Positions 44,564 through 53,219 of a DNA stretch of 64,000 nucleotides are shown piece after piece. A program made the position numbers and the translations under genes. The notes under the pieces were generated by a model that worked only from the letters and a program-made list of their open reading frames with translations, did not search any database and was not told where the DNA came from. The DNA is taken from positions 186,001 through 250,000 of the forward strand of contig JADJQQ010000001.1 in assembly GCA_016712625.1 (NCBI GenBank), written 5' to 3'. Every line of letters starts with the position of its first letter. The first letter of the stretch is position 1. This DNA is from Candidatus Competibacteraceae bacterium (GTDB taxonomy: Bacteria > Pseudomonadota > Gammaproteobacteria > Competibacterales > Competibacteraceae).

Positions 44564-45027
44564 GCTTGGAACTAGACCTACAAATCGCACTGGATATGCC
44601 CGGACTGCCAGCCGCGCCCGATTTGCAGCGCTGGGCCGAAGCGGCGCTGGCCGGCGCCGACTATCAAAAGGATGCCGAACTGACCATCCGCATCGTCAAT
44701 GAAGCGGAAAGCACCGCCCTGAATGAAACTTATCGCCGGAAACAGGGGCCAACCAACGTACTGTCGTTTCCGTCCGAAACGCCGCCGGAAGTGAACTCCT
44801 CTCTGCTCGGCGATATTGTGATCTGCGCGCCGGTGGTGCTGCGCGAAGCAATCAGTCAGGGTAAAACCGCCGCCGCCCACTGGGCGCATCTAGTCGCGCA
44901 TGGCGTTTTACATCTACTCGGCTATGATCATGACGAGGAACAGGCTGAAGCGATGGAATCCTTGGAAATCCGTATCCTGGCCGGGCTTGGCTATCCCGAT
45001 CCCTATGGAGACTTGCAAGACTCATGA
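44560..45027 (+). CDS. ybeY: Endoribonuclease YbeY
   Basis: Metal-dependent single-strand endoribonuclease in 16S rRNA 3' maturation. 155 residues. The zinc site is HGVLHLLGYDHDEEQ with three His; TNVLSFPSETP is the other conserved block. Translational overlap with ybeZ (ATGA 44560-44563) and with corC (ATGA 45024-45027). Confidence 0.97.
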   Translation: MSLELDLQIALDMPGLPAAPDLQRWAEAALAGADYQKDAELTIRIVNEAESTALNETYRRKQGPTNVLSFPSETPPEVNSSLLGDIVICAPVVLREAISQGKTAAAHWAHLVAHGVLHLLGYDHDEEQAEAMESLEIRILAGLGYPDPYGDLQDS

Positions 45028-45902
45028 GCGAAGAGCGATCTGAATCGAGCCATAAACCGTCATGGCTCGAACGTTTGGGTCAAGCCTTGATGGGTGAACC
45101 CAAAGACCGGGATGAATTGGTGGAATTGCTGCGCGACGCCCAGCAGCGCGAATTGCTAGACCCGCAGGCGCTAAAGATGATGGAAGGCGTGATGCGGGTC
45201 TCGGAAACCCAAGTGCGCGATGTCATGGTGCCCCGCGCCCAAATGGTGATTTTGGAGCACGATTGGAGCCTGGAGCGACTGATCGCGGCCATTGTTGAAT
45301 CTGGCCATTCCCGCTTTCCGGTCATCGGCGAAAACAAGGATGACATGATCGGTATCCTGATTGTCAAAGACCTGCTGATTCATGCGTTCGACCGCCGCGA
45401 GGATTTCAATTTGCGCGCCTTGCTGCGCCCGGCCAAATTTATCCCCGAAAGCAAGCGACTCAATATCCTACTCAACGAATTTCGCAGCAAGCGCCTGCAC
45501 ATGGCCATCGTGGTCGATGAATACGGCGGCGTGGCCGGACTCATCACCATCGAGGATGTGTTGGAGGAAATCGTCGGCGAGATTGACGACGAGCATGACA
45601 CGGAGGATGCCGAAAATACCTTCATTCGGCAGCAGGGTGAGACTTACGTGGTCAAAGCCCTCACGCCAGTGGAGGATGTCAATCAGTATTTCCAAGCTGA
45701 ACTGAGCGACGAGCGGGCCGACACCATCGGTGGGTTGGTCATGATGGAGTTGGGCCGGCTACCCAAGGGAGGCGAAATAATTGACCTCGACCGCTTCCAT
45801 TTTCGGGTCTTGCGCGCCGATAACCGGCGGATTCATCTGCTGGAACTGACCCTGCGGAACGGTCAGAAAACGACCCCCTCCGCCACCGAGCCAACCAGCT
45901 GA
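45024..45902 (+). CDS. corC: CorC/YbeX-type CBS-domain protein
   Basis: 292 residues: short N-terminal part, two CBS domains (VMVPRAQMVILEHDWSLERL to about residue 190) and the CorC_HlyC C-terminal domain (GLVMMELGRLPKGGEIIDL). Lacks the DUF21 membrane domain, like E. coli YbeX. Associated with Mg/Co efflux and with ribosome assembly. Fourth gene of the conserved run. Confidence 0.95.
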   Translation: MSEERSESSHKPSWLERLGQALMGEPKDRDELVELLRDAQQRELLDPQALKMMEGVMRVSETQVRDVMVPRAQMVILEHDWSLERLIAAIVESGHSRFPVIGENKDDMIGILIVKDLLIHAFDRREDFNLRALLRPAKFIPESKRLNILLNEFRSKRLHMAIVVDEYGGVAGLITIEDVLEEIVGEIDDEHDTEDAENTFIRQQGETYVVKALTPVEDVNQYFQAELSDERADTIGGLVMMELGRLPKGGEIIDLDRFHFRVLRADNRRIHLLELTLRNGQKTTPSATEPTS

Positions 45903-46048
45903 GCTCAACGATTCGCGCGCCCTCCGCGTTTGCCCGTGGAGGGTGTTTGGTTCGCGGCTACTTCCGTTTGGCTACTTCCGTTTATGAATAGCGCAATGCC
46001 CGTCCGCCAAGCGGCGGCCCGACCTACCAGCCCTCGTGTTTCCCCATC

Positions 46049-47566
46049 ATGCAAGCCGCCATCCGCCATCATTCCTTCTTCACCGACTTACTTGTATTCA
46101 TCGCCGGCGTGCTCATGCCGCTGGCGTTCGCACCGTTTGGTTACTGGCCTCTGGCAATCGTGTTACCGATCATTTTGTTGTGGAGTTGGGATAATGCCAC
46201 TCCCCGCCAAGCAGGGCAACGCGGCGGCCTGTTTGGGCTGGGAATGTTCGGTTTCGGCATTTACTGGATTTACATCAGCCTACACGATTACGGCAACGCG
46301 CCAGCCCCGTTCGCGGTTCTGGCGACCTTCGTGGTGGTGTTGGTCTTGGCGCTCTACCTGGCGCTCGCCGGTTGGCTGACCGTCCGGTGGGCCTCGGCAT
46401 CGGGCACAAAGCGCTGGCTGTTGTTCGTTCCCGCCGCGTGGGCTTTGCTGGAGTGGATCAGAAGCTGGCTGTTTACCGGTTTTCCTTGGTTGGCGCTGGG
46501 CTACAGCCAAATCGATTCACCGCTAGGCCAACTGGCCCCCTATCTTGGCGTGTTCGGCATCGGGTGGGCGGTTATGCTGAGCAGCGGCCTGTTTTGGGCC
46601 GCCATCAACGGCCAGCGATGGCGCGCTCGACTGGGGTGGCTAGGGGTGCTGGCCGCCCTCTGGTTCGCCGCTTGGGGACTGGAACAAACGCGTTGGACCG
46701 AATCCGTCGGTCCCGCATTGCGCCTTGCCATTGTGCAAGGCAATATCGCGCAGGAAGAGAAATGGCAGCCCGGCCAGTTGGATAGCACCCTGGAGCGCTA
46801 CGTCCAATTGAGCCTGCCCGAACACGGTCGCAGCGATGTCATTGTTTGGCCAGAAACCGCGATTTCAGCTTTCTATCAGAATGTCTTACCCTTTGTAGAG
46901 GCGCTGGGCGAGAGGGCACGACAGGATAAAGTCGATTATGTCACCGGTATTCCAACCGGGTCGTGGGAGGAGAACATCTTTCATAACAGCGTCATGAGTA
47001 TCGGCAATACGGTAGCGTTCTATCACAAACACCGCTTATTGCCATTTGGGGAATATTTGCCGTTGCGCTGGTTTTTTCAGTTTTTCCGTGACTGGGTGAC
47101 GATTCCGATGGCCGATTTTCTGCCCGGTGACCGCCATCAGCCGTTATTAGTCGCCGGTGGCCACCCGGTTGGAGTCTCAATCTGTTTTGAGGCGGTATTC
47201 GGCGAAGAGATCCGCTTGGCATTACCCGAGGCGGCCTGGTTGATCAACGTCAGCAACGACGCCTGGTTCAAGGACTCCACGGCCCCGCACCAACATTTAC
47301 AGATCGCCCGGATGCGCTCCCTGGAAACGGGCCGCTACATGGCTCGCGCCACCAATACTGGCATTTCCGCCATCATTGACGACCGCGGCCGCATTACGGC
47401 GCAGGGTCCCCAATTTCAAGCCACGGTGGTGCGCGGCGAGGTGCAACCCCGGCGGGGATTAACTCCTTACGCGCGCTTTGGGGATTTGCCCGTCGTGATT
47501 TTAGTGATACTGTTGCTGGCGTTAGGAGCGTTCCTGAACAGGTCTTATTCTAAAACCACGGCATGA
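46049..47566 (+). CDS. lnt: Apolipoprotein N-acyltransferase
   Basis: Adds the third acyl chain to the N-terminal Cys of lipoproteins at the inner membrane. 505 residues: about six N-terminal membrane helices then a nitrilase-like periplasmic domain. Catalytic Glu in VIVWPETAISAFYQ, Lys in YHKHRLLPFGEYLPL and Cys in GVSICFEAVFGEE are all present. 146 bp separate it from corC, so it may also have its own promoter. Confidence 0.97.
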   Translation: MQAAIRHHSFFTDLLVFIAGVLMPLAFAPFGYWPLAIVLPIILLWSWDNATPRQAGQRGGLFGLGMFGFGIYWIYISLHDYGNAPAPFAVLATFVVVLVLALYLALAGWLTVRWASASGTKRWLLFVPAAWALLEWIRSWLFTGFPWLALGYSQIDSPLGQLAPYLGVFGIGWAVMLSSGLFWAAINGQRWRARLGWLGVLAALWFAAWGLEQTRWTESVGPALRLAIVQGNIAQEEKWQPGQLDSTLERYVQLSLPEHGRSDVIVWPETAISAFYQNVLPFVEALGERARQDKVDYVTGIPTGSWEENIFHNSVMSIGNTVAFYHKHRLLPFGEYLPLRWFFQFFRDWVTIPMADFLPGDRHQPLLVAGGHPVGVSICFEAVFGEEIRLALPEAAWLINVSNDAWFKDSTAPHQHLQIARMRSLETGRYMARATNTGISAIIDDRGRITAQGPQFQATVVRGEVQPRRGLTPYARFGDLPVVILVILLLALGAFLNRSYSKTTA

Positions 47567-48255
47567 CCGAACAGCGCAAGCTTTCGACTCCTCCCAAAAG
47601 CAACCCGCAAGGTTTTGTTGCTCGCTCCCTGCATTGGTGTCCGAGGCCAGGCTATTTTCACGGCTTGTGGCTCGCGGGCATGGCAGGAGGCCTTTTGCTG
47701 CTGGTGTCGTCATGCGCCACCGAACCGCCCAGCAACGTCAACGACGCCTGCGCCATCTTTGCCGAATACCGCAACTGGTTCACCGACGCCAAAGCCGCCA
47801 GCCAACGCTGGGACGTCCCCTTACCGGTTCTATTGGCCATCATGCATCAAGAATCCGCTTTTCGGGCCGACGCCAAGCCGCCCCGCCGTTGGTATCTCGG
47901 ATTCATTCCCGGCCCCCGTTCCTCTTCCGCTTTCGGCTACAGTCAAGCCCTCGATGGCACATGGGAGCGCTATATGGCGGCGACTGGCAAGCGGGGCGCC
48001 GATCGTGACGAGTTCGCGGACGCGGTTGATTTCATGGGGTGGTATATCGACCAAACAGCGCGCTACAACCGCATTGCCAAGAGCGACGCTTACAATCAAT
48101 ATCTGGCCTATCATGAAGGGCAAGGCGGCTTTGCCAAGGGCACCTACCGCAATAAAGCCTGGCTCATGGAACGGGCGCGGCGGGTGCGCCAGCAAGCTGG
48201 CCGCTACCAAACGCAATTGAGTCGCTGCCAACCGCAACTGGCGGCGACATCTTGA
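47563..48255 (+). CDS. Lytic transglycosylase-like lipoprotein (SLT domain)
   Basis: 230 residues. Basic N-terminus, hydrophobic stretch GMAGGLLLLVSSC with lipobox Cys near residue 51, then an SLT-type domain: catalytic Glu in LLAIMHQESAFRADA, SSSAFGYSQALDGTWERY and YLAYHEGQGGF. Would cleave peptidoglycan glycan strands. It overlaps lnt by 4 bases (ATGA), apt because Lnt processes lipoproteins. The first 35 residues before the hydrophobic segment are unusually long for a lipoprotein signal; an internal start is possible but none is clear. Confidence 0.9.
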   Translation: MTEQRKLSTPPKSNPQGFVARSLHWCPRPGYFHGLWLAGMAGGLLLLVSSCATEPPSNVNDACAIFAEYRNWFTDAKAASQRWDVPLPVLLAIMHQESAFRADAKPPRRWYLGFIPGPRSSSAFGYSQALDGTWERYMAATGKRGADRDEFADAVDFMGWYIDQTARYNRIAKSDAYNQYLAYHEGQGGFAKGTYRNKAWLMERARRVRQQAGRYQTQLSRCQPQLAATS

Positions 48256-48280
48256 AGCGCCGACCATGGGGCCGACATAA

Positions 48281-48310
48281 AAAAACCGCCAGCGAATCCG
48301 GCTGGCGGTT
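48281..48310 (-). terminator. Strong intrinsic terminator
   Basis: CCGCCAGC (48286-48293) pairs with GCTGGCGG (48301-48308) around a 7-nt loop, extended by A-T pairs. The A run before it becomes a run of seven T on the - strand. It serves the YbeL-like gene, though about 135 bp beyond its stop. Confidence 0.78.
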
Positions 48311-48445
48311 AAAGTACAGGATATTGAGCTTAAAACACGCTTCGCTGCAGAAACCAGCTTAAGCAGGCTTAAGTAAACGGCAATCCGGCTTTGAGGTAAA
48401 TCGGGACGATTTACAACCCAATCATGGTTTCTACCTAGACCCAGG

Positions 48446-48979
48446 CTAAATTTCCCCGGTTACGCGCAAAAAAGCCATTTTGTGGCAAACCGGACAAGAT
48501 TCGATGAGCGCTGGGGCATGATAAACCACCAGTTCGCCACATTCCTGGCATTGAAAAGTCCCTGGCCCAGTCACTTCCCCACTGCGATACAACTCTACTT
48601 CTCCCTCGGTTTCCAGATTTTCAAATCCCAATAAATCCAAGCGCGACTGATCGACACCGCGCTGGAAAAAATCCAACAAGCGATCCTCAATCAATTCCAG
48701 GTCAAATCGCATCCAGGCCCGCAGATCTCGGCCCGTGGCGCTTAGATATTGGCCGGCGTCATCCATATCTCGCTTCAGATAACCGCCGATCAGCTGGGCT
48801 TCTTCACGAGTCAATTCACCGAGTTCGACCGCTTTTTCCGCCGCGTGCTCGATACTGGCGCTCAAGCGCGGGAAAGCCGCCTTCTCGGCTCGTTCCAGTT
48901 CCTCCAAACGAACCTTCATCCGCTCCATCATCTGGCCATAGGCGTGGGTCAGTCGATTGCCATGCGTCGGTTCGGTCAT
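48446..48979 (-). CDS. YbeL-like zinc-ribbon protein (DUF1451)
   Basis: 177 residues: helical N-terminal domain (AYGQMMERMKVRLEELERAE) and C-terminal zinc ribbon with CQECGE and CPVCHK pairs. Function unknown; E. coli YbeL is the reference member. Single gene with its own downstream terminator. Confidence 0.93.
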   Translation of the reverse strand: MTEPTHGNRLTHAYGQMMERMKVRLEELERAEKAAFPRLSASIEHAAEKAVELGELTREEAQLIGGYLKRDMDDAGQYLSATGRDLRAWMRFDLELIEDRLLDFFQRGVDQSRLDLLGFENLETEGEVELYRSGEVTGPGTFQCQECGELVVYHAPALIESCPVCHKMAFLRVTGEI

Positions 48980-49261
48980 CTCGGTATTCCTCCCATGGAC
49001 GCTGATCGAGAAATCTCGAAACAGGCTGCTGTTTTCGCCAAATTATTCCAACGGCCATTCCAGGGGTCTGAAGTCAGGATTGCGCCTATCCAGCAGCAAT
49101 CAATGCCTTGTCGCCCCGCCGCGTTAACTTTTCGAAATCCATTGTACTAATGTGGAGTATAGCGTGGCTCATAGACCCCAAAATTAGGTATGCTAATTAT
49201 TGGTACTCATCAAAAACTCCTGGCGCTCCATGTTCAACTTAATAAGAACGGCGCTTGCAGC

Positions 49262-49846
49262 ATGACGCCGCGCACCTTGAAAGCCCGGCATATACCCAAT
49301 CTCATTACCAGCTTGCGAATCTTGCTGGTGCCGCCTTTTTTGTGGCTGCTCTTGCAGGAGCGCTACGAAGCGGCGTTGTTGTTGTTCGTGGTCGCCGGTA
49401 TTTCGGATGGCTTGGACGGTTTTCTGGCCAAGCAGTACGGCTGGACCAGCGAATTGGGCGGCCTACTTGATCCCATCGCCGACAAACTGCTGCTGGTGGG
49501 TGCGATTCTGGTGCTGGGCTGGCTGAAGGAATTGCCGGTTTGGCTGGTGGTGCTGGCCATCTTCCGCGACGTACTTATCGTTTGCGGTGCAATCAGCTAC
49601 CACCTGATGGTCGAACGGGTCAAGGCCAGCCCGCTGCCGATCAGCAAGCTGAATACCTTGCTTCAGCTGCTGCTGGTCTTCGCCGTCATCGTCAGCTACG
49701 GCCTGCTTCCTCTACCATCCTGGCTGTTGACCGGATTAATTTATCTAACCGCATTGACTACGATTTGGAGCGGAACGGCTTATGTGTGGCAGTGGAGCCG
49801 GCGGGCTTGGCGCGTCGGGCGCAACGACCCCGCGCCCGATCCCTGA
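49262..49846 (+). CDS. CDP-alcohol phosphatidyltransferase (PgsA-like)
   Basis: Integral membrane enzyme transferring a phosphatidyl group from CDP-diacylglycerol, probably to glycerol 3-phosphate. 194 residues from ATG 49262 with N-terminus IPNLITSLRILLVPPFLWL, typical of PgsA. The family motif DG-x2-AR-x8-G-x3-D-x3-D appears as DGLDGFLAKQYGW followed by GGLLDPIADK, with Lys in place of Arg. Frame upstream to 49190 is not conserved-looking. A second pgsA may exist elsewhere. Confidence 0.9.
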   Translation: MTPRTLKARHIPNLITSLRILLVPPFLWLLLQERYEAALLLFVVAGISDGLDGFLAKQYGWTSELGGLLDPIADKLLLVGAILVLGWLKELPVWLVVLAIFRDVLIVCGAISYHLMVERVKASPLPISKLNTLLQLLLVFAVIVSYGLLPLPSWLLTGLIYLTALTTIWSGTAYVWQWSRRAWRVGRNDPAPDP

Positions 49847-49861
49847 TGAGGTTCTCAAGCT

Positions 49862-50059
49862 TCAGCTTTTCAACAACTCACAAGAGATCCGATAGGCTTC
49901 CGCCAACGCCGCCATCTAGGCGTCACTGGTGTGAGCCAATTCTAAACCTAGCGTATCGAGCAAATCCCAATCGCGGCGCTCGCAATCCAAAACGCAAGCC
50001 AGAATCCGCCCCAACAACCCTTTATACGGTAGTAACGCTTTGTTGATCTCTGGCTCCAT
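49862..50059 (-). pseudogene. C-terminal remnant of an HDOD/EAL-type signalling protein
   Basis: The - strand frame reads ALLPYKGLLGRILACVLDCE then RRDWDLLDTLGLEL, a TAG at 49916-49918, and then MAALAEAYRISCELLKS before TGA. This is the helical end typical of YuxH-like EAL-HDOD proteins (LL..CERGDWD.LD.LGL...AYLEAL.WA). The EAL and HDOD domains are missing, so it is a fragment, also split by an in-frame stop. Confidence 0.55.
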
Positions 50060-50106
50060 CGGCGTCTGGGTCAGATTGATATAAAAACATAAAAAAACTT
50101 CCAAAT

Positions 50107-50199
50107 CCCCTCCTCTTGCCGAAAAAGGGAAGGACGAGGGCGCTAACAGCATGAAAATCAATCCTCATCCCCAGCCCCTTTCGCCAAGGGAAAGGGGAA
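50107..50199. repeat. Two imperfect C-rich/G-rich inverted repeats (REP-like)
   Basis: Two neighbouring units each pair a C-rich strand with a G-rich strand: 50107-50140 and 50163-50199. The second contains CCCCTTT (50175-50181) and AAAGGGG (50191-50197), a perfect 7-bp stem. The wording resembles the dispersed palindromic spacers common between genes in proteobacteria. Copy number cannot be judged from one window. Confidence 0.45.
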
Positions 50200-50230
50200 T
50201 TTCCGGTCACAGTCTGAAAGGAACAAGCTA

Positions 50231-51289
50231 ATGTCCAGCAGATCCCAAAAACAGTTCTGGCTGATCTCTAGCGCTCTATTTCTAGGGGCGCTCTATCTGC
50301 TGGCCCCGGTACTGACTCCCTTTCTGTTCGCGGCCTTGCTGGCTTATCTCGGAGACCCGCTGATCGATCGGCTGGAAGCGCGCAAGATTTCGCGAACCTG
50401 GGCGGTCACCCTCGTTTTCGGCGCTCTATTGTTGGGTTTGCTACTGCTCTTGCTATTTCTGATTCCGCTTTCAGCCCATCAGTTTAAAGGCCTGATGGAG
50501 CGAATACCGACCTATATCGACGGCTTTCAGTCCCACGTCTTGCCCTGGCTGCGCGACGTATTGGGCATCGATCCAGCCTTGTTCAACCTTGATCATTTGC
50601 GTGGCCAAGTAATGGCTTACGCCCAAGAGCTCGGCGATTTGGCCACCGGCCTGCTGAAATCTTTTCGAGCTTCTTCCACCGCGGTCTTCGACTGGCTGGC
50701 GAACCTGATGCTGATACCGGTCGTGACCTTCTATCTACTGCGTGACTGGGATTTGCTGATTGCCAAGATCCATGATTTAGTACCGCGCCGTATCGAGCCG
50801 ACGATCAGTGCGCTAACGCGCGAATCGGATGAGGTGATCGGCGCTTTTCTGCGCGGCCAGTTCATCGTGATGGGCGCGCTGAGCATCCTCTATTCGACCG
50901 GATTGGCGATCATCGGTTTGGACTTCTCCCTGTTAATCGGCTCCTTGGCGGGCTTGGTGAGCTTTGTGCCCTATCTGGGGCTGATCATCGGCATCGCCGC
51001 CGCCAGCATCGTTGCCTTGCTCCAATTCCACAGCGTTTTAAGCATCGTGCCGGTATTGGTTGTGTTCGGGGTCGGCCAGTTAATCAGCGATTTTGTGCTG
51101 ACGCCACGGCTCGTGGGCAATCGCATCGGCCTGCACCCCGTGGCGGTGCTGTTCGCGGTGCTGGCGGGCGGTCATTTATTCGGTTTCTTCGGGATTCTGC
51201 TGGGGTTACCGGTTGCGGCGGTAATCGCGGTGGTGCTCCGCCACGCCCACGACGAATACCTGAAAAGCATCTTCTACCACCACCAATGA
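50231..51289 (+). CDS. AI-2E transporter family (PerM/YdgG-like) permease
   Basis: 352 residues with the family layout: N-terminal helices (FLGALYLLAPVLTPFLFAAL), a central soluble stretch (residues 75-140) and C-terminal helices with LIGSLAGLVSFVPYLG and HPVAVLFAVLAGGHLFGFFG. Family includes AI-2 exporters and Na/H antiporters, so the substrate is open. CTGAAAGGAAC lies before the ATG. Single gene. Confidence 0.92.
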   Translation: MSSRSQKQFWLISSALFLGALYLLAPVLTPFLFAALLAYLGDPLIDRLEARKISRTWAVTLVFGALLLGLLLLLLFLIPLSAHQFKGLMERIPTYIDGFQSHVLPWLRDVLGIDPALFNLDHLRGQVMAYAQELGDLATGLLKSFRASSTAVFDWLANLMLIPVVTFYLLRDWDLLIAKIHDLVPRRIEPTISALTRESDEVIGAFLRGQFIVMGALSILYSTGLAIIGLDFSLLIGSLAGLVSFVPYLGLIIGIAAASIVALLQFHSVLSIVPVLVVFGVGQLISDFVLTPRLVGNRIGLHPVAVLFAVLAGGHLFGFFGILLGLPVAAVIAVVLRHAHDEYLKSIFYHHQ

Positions 51290-51310
51290 CGCCGCGCCGC
51301 TGATGCTCTC

Positions 51311-51739
51311 TTACATCCGATATAACTCATTATCGTTCAATACCCGCAAGCCCCGCGCCGCAACCAAGCCAGCGGCCTTGACCGGATCGGCGACTTCCAT
51401 GCACCACACCGCCCAGCGATGCGGTTGGCTGACGAAGCCGTAAGCATCCAAGACGTTGATTTGGTGTTCGGACAAAATTTCCAGCAGGTCGTGCAGACTA
51501 CCCGGCCGATCTTCGATGGCCACCGCCAGCACCGGCTGGAGCGCGGCGGCGAAGCCTTGATCGGCCAGCGCCAGTCGCGCCGCCTGGGGATCGCTCACCA
51601 ACAGTTTCGCCACACCGTAATCGCGATGATCGGCGATGGTCATGGCCCGAATGTTGATTGCACAATCCCGCAGGATAGCGGTGACGGCGTTCAATCGCCC
51701 CGGTTTGTTGCCGATAAAAACGCTGACTTGCTCGGCCAT
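51311..51739 (-). CDS. Tandem ACT-domain protein
   Basis: 142 residues, two ACT domains: QVSVFIGNKPGRLNAVTAIL and PVLAVAIEDRPGSLHDLLEI, each with the ligand-site Gly after Pro. No catalytic domain. It follows paaK-like by 17 bp; this ACT plus phenylacetate-CoA ligase pairing recurs in many bacteria, so an amino-acid or aryl-acid sensing role for the ligase is inferred. Confidence 0.93.
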   Translation of the reverse strand: MAEQVSVFIGNKPGRLNAVTAILRDCAINIRAMTIADHRDYGVAKLLVSDPQAARLALADQGFAAALQPVLAVAIEDRPGSLHDLLEILSEHQINVLDAYGFVSQPHRWAVWCMEVADPVKAAGLVAARGLRVLNDNELYRM

Positions 51740-51756
51740 CGCTTTTTCTCCGCCGT

Positions 51757-53067
51757 TTAAAAGGCAGGCCGCAAATCCACTACCCGTTTAGCTTTACCGT
51801 CGGAAACCGGCAGGCTGCCCGGTTCGTGTAATTCGACCGCCGGCTTTATCAAAATGGCCGCTCGTAGCGATTCGGCGATCCGCTCCCGCAGATCGTCCAA
51901 TGCGTGCAGATCCCCGGCAACCAGCTTGGCGTAAATCTCGGTTTTGACGATCAACCGATCCAACGAGCCCCGTTTTTCTAACTGAATGAGATAATTCGTT
52001 CCAACCTCGGGAATCTTCATCAGCACGTCCTCGATCTGGGACGGGAACACGTTGACGCCGCCGATAATCAACATATCGTCGCTGCGACCCTTGATCCGCG
52101 CCAGACGGCGATGGGTGCGGCCACAGGGGCAATTACCGCTGACCCAATGCGATAAATCGCGAGTACGATAGCGCAACAACGGCGTGGCCCGCCGTTGCAG
52201 GGTCGTCATCACCATTTCACCGGTTTGCCCTTCGGGCAGCGGCCGCAACGTGTCGGGGTCGATGATTTCAAGAATGTAGGCATCTTCCCACAAGTGGAGG
52301 CCGGTCTTGTGGACACACTCGAACGCAACGCCGGGGCCGTTCATTTCGCTCAGGCCGTAAGAGTTGTAGGCGTCAATCCCAAACAGATCCTCGATCTTGC
52401 GGCGGGTCTGCTCAGAGTGGGGTTCCGCGCCGATGAACGCCTTGCGTAAAGCCAACTGATCGCGAGTGATGCCCTCGCTGGCCAATGCGGCGTGCAGATG
52501 CAATAGATAGCTGGGCGTGGCGTGTACGACCGTGGTCTGGAAACTTCTCATGAGTTGCAACTGCCGGCTGGTGTTGCCGCAACTCGCCGGAATCACCAGC
52601 ATCCCGACCCGCTCCGCGCCGTAATGCAAGCCAAGCCCGCCAGTGAACATGCCATAACCCGTCATGTTCTGAAACACGTCGCTGGCGGTCGCGCCGGCGG
52701 CGATGATGCAACGCGCGACCAATTCAGTCCAGCAATCCAGATCCTGGCGGGAGTGGTAAACCACCGTTGGCATACCGGTCGTGCCGCTAGAGGTGTGCAG
52801 GCGCAAGGCCTGCTCCAGCGTGACCGCCAATAAACCATCGGGATAAGCCGCGCGCAGGTCGTCCTTGGTGGTATAAGGCAAATCCCGCAAATCGCGTAGG
52901 CTGGTAAGATCGCCGGGATGCGTCAGCCCCACCTCAGCCAGCTTGCGCTGATAAAAAGGCGCCTTCAACGCCCAGGCTACCGTCTTGCGCAGGTTGGCCA
53001 GTTGCAACGCTTCCAGCGCCTCCCGCTCAATGAATTCAACCGCCGGGTTCCAAACCGGTACCTTCAT
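51757..53067 (-). CDS. paaK: Phenylacetate-CoA ligase family enzyme
   Basis: Adenylate-forming ligase, arylacetate + CoA + ATP to aryl-CoA. 436 residues, normal for PaaK. Phosphate loop TSSGTTGMPTVVYHS, IDAYNSYGLSEMNGPGVAFE (A5-like), LRYRTRDLSHWV (A7) and the hinge region GRSDDMLIIGGVNVFPSQIE. No other phenylacetate catabolic (paa) genes are near, so the substrate may instead be another aryl acid such as indoleacetate. Cotranscribed with the ACT gene. Confidence 0.92.
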   Translation of the reverse strand: MKVPVWNPAVEFIEREALEALQLANLRKTVAWALKAPFYQRKLAEVGLTHPGDLTSLRDLRDLPYTTKDDLRAAYPDGLLAVTLEQALRLHTSSGTTGMPTVVYHSRQDLDCWTELVARCIIAAGATASDVFQNMTGYGMFTGGLGLHYGAERVGMLVIPASCGNTSRQLQLMRSFQTTVVHATPSYLLHLHAALASEGITRDQLALRKAFIGAEPHSEQTRRKIEDLFGIDAYNSYGLSEMNGPGVAFECVHKTGLHLWEDAYILEIIDPDTLRPLPEGQTGEMVMTTLQRRATPLLRYRTRDLSHWVSGNCPCGRTHRRLARIKGRSDDMLIIGGVNVFPSQIEDVLMKIPEVGTNYLIQLEKRGSLDRLIVKTEIYAKLVAGDLHALDDLRERIAESLRAAILIKPAVELHEPGSLPVSDGKAKRVVDLRPAF

Positions 53068-53219
53068 GCCAGCGCCTTCTTTCTTAATGGATGAAACCAG
53101 CGTAAGCCTCGCTACAGCCCAATACGCTGGAATTCATCGGTTCTCACTGAAGCTGCGGCCACCATGGCGCAATGGTAGCATGCCTGTTTTCTTTGTCGCG
53201 GCTCCGCCACCCCATCTCC

